Shown here one piece after another: positions 49,933 to 61,260 of a stretch of DNA of 64,000 bases. Origin of the DNA: Dromaius novaehollandiae (taxonomy: Eukaryota > Chordata > Aves > Casuariiformes > Dromaiidae); assembly GCF_036370855.1 (NCBI RefSeq), contig NC_088099.1, positions 30,400,501-30,464,500 of the forward strand, in the 5' to 3' direction. The translations under genes were made by a program, and so were the position numbers. Numbering within the stretch: the stretch's first letter is position 1; the number at the start of each line of letters is the position of its first letter. Under the pieces are notes generated by a model, which saw only the letters and a list, made by a program, of their open reading frames with translations, searched no databases and had not been told where the DNA came from.

Positions 49933-51226
49933 CTACAAAGAGTTAAACAAAAGGAAGTAACAAATGGATGAGAAGGTGGGGTGACAGGGAGAAAATGAAA
50001 CTGTGGGAAGGATAATGTTTACTTCAGAGTGCAACATCAGTTCTTACAGATCTGTGAACAGTGGGGTATCCCAGCCTGGCTCCAAGCAAGACATTTCTGG
50101 AGCCTGCCATGAACACTAAACCCATAAAGGCGGCAGGTAGTGGGAAGAAAAAAAAGAGGGAAGGCAGCTGCCTCTATCCAGCAGAGTGAGCAGGTTGCAG
50201 TAAGATAACCCATTTCTCCCATCAAAGGTGGAGTTGAGTGACCAGAAGGGAATTTGCAAGAGCTTTTACATAAAGACTAAGGTACAGCTAATGTCCACTT
50301 ATTCATTTACCCTAGCAAGTCTCTGGCCTGCCATTGTTGGGCCCAAGTTAACAGAGACTCAGCAAGCGACTACAGCTGCGATGCATAGCAGACACCTCCA
50401 AAGCCAGCTATTTGGTGCTGCATTTGAACTGAGACAGCACCTGTGAGACTGAGTGCCTCTTGCAACTTAGTTTAAGCCATCAGAAGACTTTGGCTGCACA
50501 CTTTGTTTGAATTCTGAAGGTCTTTAATAGATATTATTAAAAACCACCCTAAAGTACAATTCTATTTATAGGCCTAGTTGCCTATAAAATAGCACAGCTG
50601 TGATTAGAAGAAGACTACTTGATACACGAATTAATTGTCTTGGCCACCATGAGTATTGTGGGATTTTACAGAATGATTACAGTGTAAATCAGAAAGAATT
50701 TATATCATATGGCATTAATAGGTATGTTTGAGGTAGATTTGGAAACCCTGAACAATACTTATTCAGACAACCAGCCTCACTGGCTGGACCTGGACAAGGG
50801 GCAATGAGCAAGGAATAAATGTTGAAGAAAAGGCCTTCTATAAAGCAGTGTAAAAATGCTGCTTTCTGGTGTTTTGCTTTGTTTTTATATAAATGTATAC
50901 CAGTTGCAAGAATTAAAAGTCGCTTTTCTTATTTCATCAACCTGCATGCTCCTGAGAGGCACACAGACTTTTCAGTCACGGTCAGAGCCAAATTGCAGAA
51001 TCCTGGTATATGCCAGTGAGCATTTATACCACAGCAGCCTGCTGAAGGAAGATTAAATGGGCCTCCTCATATGAGTAAAAGCTAACCCATGTATATTAAA
51101 TGAGCAAGGATTCCACAGTCTCGTCTTTAGTCACTATATGTGGTTTCATATCACTGCATGTGCTATACTACAGTGATAATGACTTAGCCTTTTAGGATTC
51201 TCAGAACTAATGCCAGGGTTTGTTGG

Positions 51227-51249
51227 TTTTTTTTTTTTTTTTTTTTTTT
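51227..51249. repeat. Poly(T) run
   Basis: Twenty-three T. On the RBMS3 strand this is a poly(A) tract. No retroposon body is recognised. Confidence 0.92.
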
Positions 51250-51591
51250 AACCATCTGAGAAGTCTAGACACTGAATCACTAACAGAATTATGTGAAAAC
51301 ATTTGCATTGCTGGAAAACTGAAGGAAATGACACTGTTGCTGGATTTATTTTTATCACCTTTTTTTTTTCCACAAAGGAAAACCTGGCATCCTACTTTCA
51401 AATCTCTTTCCTTGCAAAGAAGAAAACCTGCATCTGTCTTTGACCTTTGTGAAGTGGTGATAACTTTAATGAAACATAGAATAAAACTGCTTCTTTTTTG
51501 TCCCTGGTTCCACCTTCTCATTTGAAAATATCCCATTCTCCAATAGAAAAGAACACTGCCTTGCTGTGTCCTCTTATCCTATGGTCTGGCT

Positions 51592-51655
51592 CACAGATGT
51601 AGGAACACAGGAATAGAAAAGGACCATCTAGTTCATCAACGCCAGTGGCAGTTCA
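51592..51655 (-). repeat. Old CR1/L2-type 3' end fragment
   Basis: TCACAGATGTAGGAACACAG then GAATAGAAAAGGACCATCTA and GTTCATC follow the antisense 3' end of CR1-like elements ('tcacagaatcatagaatggt ... ggaagggacc ... gatcatctagt'). It is much more diverged than the copy at 4972-8738. Confidence 0.45.
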
Positions 51656-52555
51656 ATGAAATACAATATCCAGCAGCCACAGTTTTTACTTTAAACTTCA
51701 AATATCTTTCGCTACTGACAAGCGTTCTCATTTTCCAGCTCAATCCTGTAATTATTCAATGGCTGTTATTAATCTTAGTTTTTCCCAATTAAAGAATGTG
51801 AGAATAAAAGATAGGGAGTTTTTGCATATATTACAATATTTTTGCTAATTATCAGCCTGGCCTAAAATATAATGCTATTTTACCACACAATTACCATAGC
51901 ACTATGAAGAATAGCACTGTCATTCAACAGAATCCCATCACTGGGCCACTGCACTCTTTGTTCAGGCAGAGAATAGAAATCTTTAAAAGATTTAACCTTC
52001 TTTCCCTGCTGCTCAGTAATACAAATGTATTTAGGAACACCAGCTATCACTTCCCTTTCAACGCTCCTAATGAGATGTTACCTAATTCTCTGAGTAAGTT
52101 AAATGAAGGTAAAGGGAATAATAACTTCAAGAACTATATTTACAAACTAATCTCTTCTTCTCTTCAGGAGTTTGAAGTATCCTTCACAAATCCATACCTT
52201 TGGAAAGCAGAGTAATACAAAGGTACTGAAGAAACAGTGTGGATGAGCTAAAACCTCCATATTAACAAGCCTTTATTTCCAAAATTCAGGCTTGCTACTA
52301 AAGGAGAGTGATCAGGGCTAAACAGATAAAGACTACTTGGAGTAAATGAATGTGAGAACAGTCAGGTCACCACATACAGCTGTGCACCACGCTCTCATTA
52401 GCATGCAAAATCCAGTGTTTGTAAAAACTGCGGTTAATGTAAACATCACTCCAGGAATGTCTATAGAAGCAGATAACCCAAAAGTTAACACATTCATTTT
52501 AACCACTTTTTAAAGTGTAAAGGCTGACATTATAAAGGAACTTAAAGGAACTTAC

Positions 52556-52561
52556 CAGTAT
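52556..52561 (-). other. Candidate 6-nt microexon in RBMS3 intron
   Basis: On the minus strand a strong pyrimidine tract (GGCTTTTCTTCCATTTTCCC, then TCTTTTCAG) is followed by ATACTG and immediately by a consensus donor GTAAGTTCC. Six bases keep the frame and would add Ile-Leu between the upstream exon and the TAC-ATG exon, in phase 0. It could also act as a recursive (ratchet) splice point in a long intron. Only sequence quality supports it. Confidence 0.3.
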
Positions 52562-52764
52562 CTGAAAAGAGGGAAAATGGAAGAAAAGCCATCAGGATGT
52601 GAAACTTAAGTTCCTATTCTGATTATATCTTGCATTATAGCCAAATGAAACTTTTTATAGGAATCCTGTCTGTTCTTAGCTTCTTGGTATCTATTTCTCT
52701 GCAGAAAGGGGCTTTTTATTTTTTTTCTTTTTCTAATATCCTCTTTGTACCTGTTCTGCCTATG

Positions 52765-52870
52765 TACATTGTAAGATCTCTGGGGCAAGCTTTTGAGCAT
52801 GGGTTTGTACATCATTTATTACAGACTGTCCTACCTGCAGCACCCTATATAGAAACAGGGTACAATGACT
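52765..52870 (+). repeat. L2/CR1-like LINE 3' tail relic, second copy
   Basis: ACATTGTAAGATCTCTGGGG, CAAGCTTTTGAGCATGGGTT, TGTACATCATTTATTACAGA and GCAGCACCCTATATAGAAAC match the same tail pattern as the copy near 44.4 kb, in the same orientation, but have diverged separately. Confidence 0.5.
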
Positions 52871-54981
52871 GTATCATAACAAAAGAGTGAACTGTATCAG
52901 TCTTGGTCAACCAGGATCTGTAATCATTGAGGTCCTGTCCTACTTTTACTCTTTCAGATCTTGTATACTGAAGAATAAAGGCGTAATGCAGCAGAATTAT
53001 AACTGCTTCTTCTGACACAAAAACTCCCTACGTAACCCCTTGGCTGGAAATTCATATGCATTTCTGTCTAAATACAATTCTTTCTATTAATCCCTGATGA
53101 ATGGCTGCTGATAGGCAGAAGGAAGCCTGATCCATTATAATATTTTCAACATAAGCAAACAAATATATGTGTCAGTGAAAATACAACTCTCAACACAAAG
53201 GCATGTTAAACTATTATTAATAACATAGCCATCTATATGAACATATAATTGCTTTCTAGAGGTAAACATGTCTTCTACAGCCTGTTAAATCTCCATGAAT
53301 TTGAAGACTCTGAAGAGAAGCAAACTACTGTGTGCGAAATTCCAAACTATGGATGAATTTGTTGTTAAAGCAACATGAAAGAAACCCTCGGACTTGTTAA
53401 GTAGCAGTTGCATACACCTTCCATTTGCTCTTTCAAACCAGACTGAAGAGTGGACAGCTTATGGGCTGTTTAAGAATGAAACAGATGGAATCAAGGATAA
53501 TTAAAAGCTAAAAAATATCACAATAGAAACACACACAAAGTTACCTGAATATTAGTATTTCTAATTATCCTTGGAAGCAGGAGGAGTTTCATCACCTCCT
53601 GCATGAAAATGCAGTCATGCCTGATGGATATAATGCAAAAAGATGCTAGCATTACACCACAAAGGTATACCTTGGACTCTCTTAAAAGCAGATGGAGCAT
53701 AGTATTGCTCAGTCCTTCATGTCTAAAAGATTCCTTGAATCTAAAATATTTTGGTAAATTGTAACAATGAATATTACTGGCTTCAAAAAAAAAAAAGAGC
53801 AATAAAAGAAAGAAGGCATCTCAAAGCTTCATCTAGAGATGGAGGACAACTTGCCAATTCAGTAAGCACAAAATATCTTGCAGACTTTGCTTGCATTTCC
53901 TGCTAGGGCTTACACTGAAAGCTAATGGTGGCACTAAGGATACCCTGAAAATCAGACTTTCCTCCCATATTGATGGTGAACATCCAGGTTCAGGCAAGGC
54001 TCAGGCAAGGGGGAATGCATTCTCTGGGACCTGCTGGGCCTTTGTGTCTGAGTGTGCAAGGAAAATCAGCCAGCTGGCTAGCAGGCATGTGTAGACAAAT
54101 GTCCTGCAAAGCCACAGTGTAGGTGGCATGGATCCAGCAACCCTCTGCAGGGCAGCGCTAAAGACTCTCCTTTTTATATGAACACAGACTCAGCTCTAGG
54201 GAGCCTGGCTCTTGGGCCACCTCAATTTGAGGACCTTCATGTCCTTAAGAGCCCTGGCTGCCACAATGGCATGAGAGCACTGGGGGTTTCCAGGCTGCTC
54301 AACATGGAGTTCGGATCTTTAAGCTGGGAGTGGAAAAGCCCCTCTGCTCTTTGTGTCTCAGGTAAAGCTTTGAACCCCCCTTGCCTCCTGATGTCCACCT
54401 GGGAACCTGCAGTCCCCACTGAGGCTCCCAGCCAGTGCCCTGCTTCTCCTCCAGGACAATCTCACCAGGTCTTCTGCCCAAAGCAGGCTTGCTGGCGGTT
54501 TCGAACTTGTCAGTGACGCAGTTCCCAGGACTCATCTCTTCCTAAGTAAGCAGACCTATAAGCCAGCTCATTAGGAAATCTGGAAACCTGCCCAAAGCAT
54601 CAGACATGGTGGGGCTGCCCTGGAACACGAAATCCTGGGAGTGCCTATGCAGCTGCTGACTGAGAGCTGACATGGAGCAGGAGAGCAACCGAGAGGGATG
54701 TTTATACCAGTCGGCAGCTGTCAGGGTCTCGTAGACTATATTTGGATTGGAAAAACCATGAGCCTTTGTTTCAAAAAATTAATTTTTGTTTGGAATTTCT
54801 GGTTCATGGGAGAATCTTTTTGAGTTTTTAAAAGATGAATCAGAAAATTTCATAAGATGAATTTCCCACAAGCTGGAAATCATGGATGCTGGTCAGCTAG
54901 CTCTCCTTGCCTTTATAACTTAGTCAAAAGTATCAGTCATGTTAATATTTGGTCAGAGTGGGGATAATAAAGTATACTTAC

Positions 54982-54990
54982 CTTCAATAG
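54982..54990 (-). other. Candidate small exon end with strong donor
   Basis: The minus strand has ...TTGAAG followed by GTAAGTATA, a nearly ideal donor. Possible acceptors lie 9 bases upstream (TTTTCATCAG, giving CTATTGAAG) or 30 bases upstream (ACTCTAG, giving an open stretch that starts with ATG). Both sizes keep the frame. Pyrimidine tracts are mediocre, so this may be a decoy donor. Confidence 0.2.
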
Positions 54991-57900
54991 CTGATGAAAA
55001 TATTGACACATCTAGAGTACTATGTTTTAAAATAATGCAATACACAACAGTGTTTCTCATTAGAATATGAATTGGGTCGGTTAAAATCTTTAAATGTATT
55101 TACATGATCATTAGCTCTGCTTACATGGTGGGGCAGTAGAAGGTTGCTATACTAGGCTTTTTTGTGAGTTTTTTTTTTCCTGCTTCCCACAAAATCTTGC
55201 AGCTTTTATGGCATAAAGTTCCCCTTAAAATTAATGTCAATGCCCTACTGTTAGAGTGTGACTGAATAAGAATATTTCAGAATCTGCCCCTAAGTATATT
55301 AATTAGCAGCTGTGGGAGGATCTCTGAAACACGTTATTCTGCATCAGCTCCAGGGCTGTATAACCAAAGGAGAAAGCTTTCCTTTTGCCAGGATGCTGGT
55401 TAAGTGCACTGAATTATATTGTCATGTCATGAGCTTGTCTATTATGTATGTATTATGAGTTGCTTACAGTACTGAACTCCGAAACTTATTTTTGTGCCAA
55501 GAACTGCAACTAATCTCTCCCAGATTAAGTATTCGCAATTTTTTCATCCAATTGAGAAAAAAGGGATAAAAGAAAGATACCAAGTAGAAAAACAGCAGAA
55601 GAATAAAATGGAAAATGAAAGAAGGAAAAAAAATCCTGACACTTCAAAAGGCACTCCTCCTTTACCTTAACGTTTCCTGTCTTGTCATCTAATCACTAAT
55701 TCCCTGATTAAACTGTCTTAAAGAGGCCCTATAGAATGTTTCCCATTTTTGAGTACTGCATGTCTTTCGTGTTATTTCCATGTACCATTTGCTTTGCCTT
55801 GTACTGAGATACTTTATTTCGCTGGGAAGATGTGATCAGCATAGCTGATGAAACATAAGACAAACAACCAAGAATGCTGGCTTGATGCATCAGCTCTGAA
55901 TCTCACTTTGTGCAGGTGGGCAAGTTAAGACCAGAAAACCTGAGTGTTTTTCTGTTTGTTTGGGGATTTTTTTAGAGAAAGCAAGCACCCACTCCCCAGA
56001 ATACATTATTTAATATAGCTTTTCGGGTGTGCTTAGTATTTCTTTTCCCAGGAATTACATTAGCAATGCTTGAAGGGGCCAGTAAAACAGATGTGTTTTA
56101 GTGCTGGCTGAATAGCAGCATTCCAAGGCTGTTCTTTGTATTGCTTCAGTGCTGGCTTTCCAAAAAAGACAGAGTCAGCTCATATAAATTCAAATTATAT
56201 ACAATTACCAATCTGTACAGATTTGTGCTTAAACACCCTCTTACAGTTCTGGATAATATAAGCACAAATATTGGTGGTATGAATTGTAATATTTTTTAGG
56301 CCTAATACAGTCCATGCCAAGAGAAAAGCAATTCACTTCAGTAGAAAAAAACCCTCAGTCAGTCTTGTCCTCACTCTCAGTGCATTGATTATAAATAGTT
56401 TTAGACAGGGCTAAAAAAAGCATAACGGCTCTCTCAGGTAAACACTTGACAGACGAGTAAAAGTCATAATGGTTGTTCGTGTTACGTATTTTGGGTTAGC
56501 ACATTCTGAGAAAAATTAAAAACAAAGCAAAACAGAACAGAATCCCCCTCAATTTCCTCCTCTCCTCCAAATCCTGATAGGAAGGGAATTTGAGAACGAT
56601 AATCCAAGAAGGGAATCTACATTGGGGAAGACATTAATACATGTACAGACACCCATATTTCCTCCTTATGAATGCCCTTTACATGACAGAGCTGTCCAAA
56701 CAGCACTTAAGGAGTAACAGCAAAATGCTTGACAGACAGATGTGATAAGTTATGGCTCAAAACGTTTGCATGCCAGACAGAAAGGGCGACTTTTTTTTTT
56801 TTCCCTGAAAATCTTTTAAGGTAAACTCACTCCATGTCCGCTGGCACGCAGCCATTTTTCTATAAGCTCGTATTACAATGGTGTATTTCTAATGGATTGG
56901 GTATGGTGCTTTTCCATTTTGCTAATGAGAAAAGCTAAAGGCCATTACTTGTTCTGATTAAGATCCCGAGGGAAGAAATGTGATGTGAATATTACCAGGC
57001 CATACGTAAAGGAAGTATGTGGCATTTCTAATCAATCAGATGAAGGATAGACAAAAAAAAAGTCTTATCCTGTGACTGCAGAGGAAGAAGATATAGGGGG
57101 GGAAAGAAACCATAGAAAGTGTCTTTAAAAGGTGACTTACAGGAATCAGTTATAATGATATTAGTATGATCAATGACTATGGCTACTATCTGGGAAGGAT
57201 GTAATTACCAAAATGAAAACTTTCAAATGGAAAGCCTGATCAAGGGCAGAGGTACTGTCGTATTTCTCAGAGCACTGTCAGCTCTCATGGAGGCAACGTA
57301 CTACAGTGTCTCCCACGAGCGTTACAATGCTACAAGGTTGAGTTTTGTTTCCATGGGGTGGGAGCAGGCCAAGGGAGGCAGATGTTGTAAAACTTTGCAT
57401 CCAACTCAAAAACGTGGTAAAGTCTTGGCCCAAAGGCAAATTCAAGATAAGGAAAAGCAAGGCAAGGAAAAAGGAAAACAGAAAAGCCCCTGTCTTGTTT
57501 GGCTTTAACAAAAGTTTGCAGTTGTGCGCATTCCAAAACGATTTCAGCAGAAATACACACCATGTTGTAGACCGGTGGGCTTTTCATCCTAAGATCTTAA
57601 GATCAAGCCAAAAAATGTACTAAGAGAAGCACTGCTGTATTTGCAGAAAGATACTCTGGAATATCCGCTAAGATTTTTCAATATGCAATTTCCAAACATT
57701 TAATCCTGATTGAGTAGAACTTTATCAAAATTATACCTGCTTGAAATATGAAGTTCCTTTCTAAATGGCTTTGTAGTTATTGCTTGAAAATGCTACAAGA
57801 CATACTCCAAATGGCAAATGAAACCAATAGAGCTTGGAGACGGGTTCTAAGAAAGGACAAGGTCCTTCAAATGTGTCATAATTCGCAGTCAGAGCTGCAG

Positions 57901-58828
57901 ACACATTATTTATAACACATTATTTTCACTGACTATTATAACTCATGGCTTAGTATTAAAACTGACAAAAATTCTAACACACAACATCCTCTCAAATGGA
58001 ATTTGATGTGACAGATGAATAAAATATTACTGTCTATGATGGCAAAACTCTAACAAGTGCTAAGGCCAATGGGTGGGACAGTCTTGTATACACTCCTGTA
58101 ACAGCATTAGGTAATCCGGCTTTCCTCTATGGGAAACCACTACTTCTTTGCAAATACTTGGGAATGATTCAAGTAGGTCAACCTTGGAGTAGAAGAAATG
58201 GCTATAGCACATTGCCCCATCTACTTTGAAAGAATAGTCACAAGAAACATCATCCCTTTAAATCTGAAAAATTGTCTTCCACCTTTCCTTGCATGAAAGA
58301 ACATTCCTGAAAGAATATATTCCCTTAAATATCATCAGTGACAAGGCATAGATGCCACTTACAGTCTTGGAAAAAAAAATATGCCTCACAGCTGAGAAAG
58401 CCCACCTACTGCTACCAAACTGAAATTCAGTCATCCTTAGCTTTCCTTAGAGGCATATATTTAAAAAAATACTACACAGGCCCTAACAGGAGTTATCAGT
58501 GAACATTTCAGATCTCTCTGCTCCACTCATGTGAAAAGGAACAAATGCTGCACAACTGCTCTTCAGCCTGTACGGGCATGTAACCAGAAAGGGTGAAAAC
58601 ATGCCATCCTGTTCAAAAAGCCGCAGCCTAGTTAGTGAACTGTTCTTCCCAGGAGGATCTGGTCGTATCTGTTGGTAAGTTGGCTGCCTTTCTGGTTCTG
58701 TGATGCACTTCTTCACTTTGGTACGTTAGCCATTTGGCACACTGACTGACTGAAAAGCTCCGACATCGCCATTTTGTACTGGCACTGGTGGATCTGCAAA
58801 ATGTTCCCTTTCTGTTTTCCTTCTACAT

Positions 58829-58830
<2 letters not shown>

Positions 58831-58865
<35 letters not shown>
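58831..58865. repeat. 35-base poly(A) run
   Basis: The longest homopolymer of the window. It reads as a retroposon tail in plus orientation, but the sequence upstream (58450-58830) is not a repeat or processed gene that I recognise. The length may be affected by sequencing error. Confidence 0.9.
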
Positions 58866-58867
<2 letters not shown>

Positions 58868-60941
58868 TGAAGTGCTGTGCAAATATTTGCACTGGAGAAA
58901 GTCCTAATTGCAGGAAAGATTTTCTTTTCCAAGAATGTGACAAAGATAACAGAGTGGCTATTTTCCCATCAAATAAATTTTTATCAACACCTTTAGGGCC
59001 ATAGGACTTAGCATGATTCACCTTACAAAGAAGGATCACTGCTGACATATGAGCATTACATTGAACTCCCAAGCCTTAAAATACAAATCAGAATAGTTAA
59101 CATTTACAAGGTGTAAAACTGGCTATTCATGAAGCTGTAGAAGGGAATCTGCAGATTTCTCTCGCTTATTGGCTGGTTTCAGGGGCAATGAATTTAATCT
59201 CAGAATAGGGAGTAGGAGGGTGTGATTCTGCCAGCCTGTCCGGCAGTAATATCCCCTACTAGCCTTGATGCAATTATAATTGTGAATTGAAAGAGCATCT
59301 GCTTTACTGGCATCCTAGCCTCAGGACTGGAACTTTCTGCTTGCTGTGAGGGATCATGAGAAAGACTACACAGAGCGTGAGGATGAAAACAGAAAAAGAC
59401 AGATTAAAACCATAAAATACAACCACAAAGACCCAGCTGTCCATACTACTACTGAAGTCAAGGATATGAAAAATGTCAAAACATATTTGATATTCTTGAT
59501 GTATTTTGACAGTGAAATTTAGCTGAGTGTAAACTTCTAGTTTACAAACTTTTTCATTATTATTACAGAGGATCTGCTGACAATATGAGTTAACGACAGA
59601 TATTTGGGGAGAAGCAAATCAACTCCAATGGTAGACACACTGAATAGGTAAGAAGTAAAGCCAAATCTAACCAGAATAGGTAAAATCTGTTCTTTTCTTA
59701 CTGGGAGGAAAGTGCCAAATAGTTCAGCTGCTGTGAGAGGGACAGGCAACAGCGGTCTATCCCTCCGAGAAGCTCGGTTTGCCTGCAGCATCCTTTCCTC
59801 ATCAGAGGCACATTGAGCCGTCTCTAGGTTAGCAGGAGGATCTGCTGTCCATGATATAAGGAAGAGTCCACTCTACGGAGTTCGTTTTCCTTGAAGGAAA
59901 CTGAAGCATTACTTGGCTTACTTATCTAAGCAGTACCATCAGATTTAATGTTTTGAAGCACTTTGAGAATATAACCTGTAATATAAGTGCTGCTGTTACT
60001 ATTTATCAGTTATTTTCTGCCTCAGGATATCTCTCTAAAGACTGAAGTCCTGTTACTCCCAGGAGGAAAAGTGAATGATATAGATCCCCTCTTACATAAC
60101 TTGTACTTCCAAGAAAAAAACCAGAAGTGTTCAGCAGCTATCTGCGTGATATGGGCCTCTGCTGCTGGAGTTAAAAAGTTTCCGCCGAAATTCCACAGCT
60201 GCCTCGGCTGAACTGCTTGCAGAAGAGGTGCCTCAAACTAACAGCCAGTGTTGCGATTTCTTAGTTTGCAACAGGCCTCATTCTGTCTGCAAGGCTCTCT
60301 AGAGGCACTAATCCGTTACATGTCTGTGCAAGATTTGTAATTGCAATCATTTATTACCATTCCTTGGAACACATATCCAATAGTGTATGCAATACCATAC
60401 AATTCCTAATATTAAAAGTAAACTCAAGATGATGCCGTGATGCCCAAGCCATATTTTTCTCTTTTGAAACACATGAAAATATAATGCCAACCATGACATT
60501 TATAGGAAAATTAATGAAAAGAGAGGCTGGATTTACAAGCCTTGAAATGTATCATTCTTTTCTTTGCCTTCTGTTGCATGTTAATTAATTTTTTCTATCA
60601 TTTTTGATTTCCAACACTTTTACATTCAGTTTTAAAGAAAGGATAGAAATTTCAGGAAGGTCAGCAGTCTTCTGCTCTCGCTAGCTCAGGTGCAAGCTAT
60701 ACAAATAATGCTAGGTAACCTCCTTATTCAAGATGTCCATACACAGAATGGATTTTTTTGTTTGTTTCTATTAATCATTTCTTATGTTCTGCAGTTCATC
60801 AAGGAAATTTGAAATTGTTGCCACTTGTATAATTTTCTAGTTATTAATAAACTTAATGAATGTGTAATAGGATTAATCTTCTGGAAAGTGTAAGTGAAAA
60901 AAAGACATTCCTTTTCTTACATCAAAGTAGAAAACTTCAAT

Positions 60942-60965
60942 TAAAATAAAATAAAATAAAATAAA
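60942..60965. repeat. (TAAAA)n pentanucleotide repeat
   Basis: Between four and five tandem TAAAA units. Confidence 0.9.
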
Positions 60966-61223
60966 TTATGGCCAACTTGATGAAACAGCCATTTATTTTC
61001 AGAAAGCTAAAGTTTCTGAGAAAACCCTGTCATCTTCACAGGAAATCAGCCCTACTGGCTAGCTGGTAGCAACCCTACGTTAAAAGAAAGGCAGCAAAAT
61101 AATTTTTGCTAGATAATTACCTTTGCATACTAAAATCTTGAGCACCCAGTTGGACTATGTAGATAGACCATAATCTGTGGGAGTATCATCATAGCCAAAT
61201 ATTTACTCTATCTTGTGATTATG

Positions 61224-61260
61224 CTATTTTTGCCACTCTGATTAACAGTGGCAAAAATGG
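61224..61260. repeat. Long stem inverted repeat, 9-base loop
   Basis: ATTTTTGCCACT (61226-61237) and AGTGGCAAAAAT (61247-61258) are exact complements around CTGATTAAC. One wobble and one further pair extend the stem to 14 bp. It lies deep in the RBMS3 intron. Confidence 0.85.
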
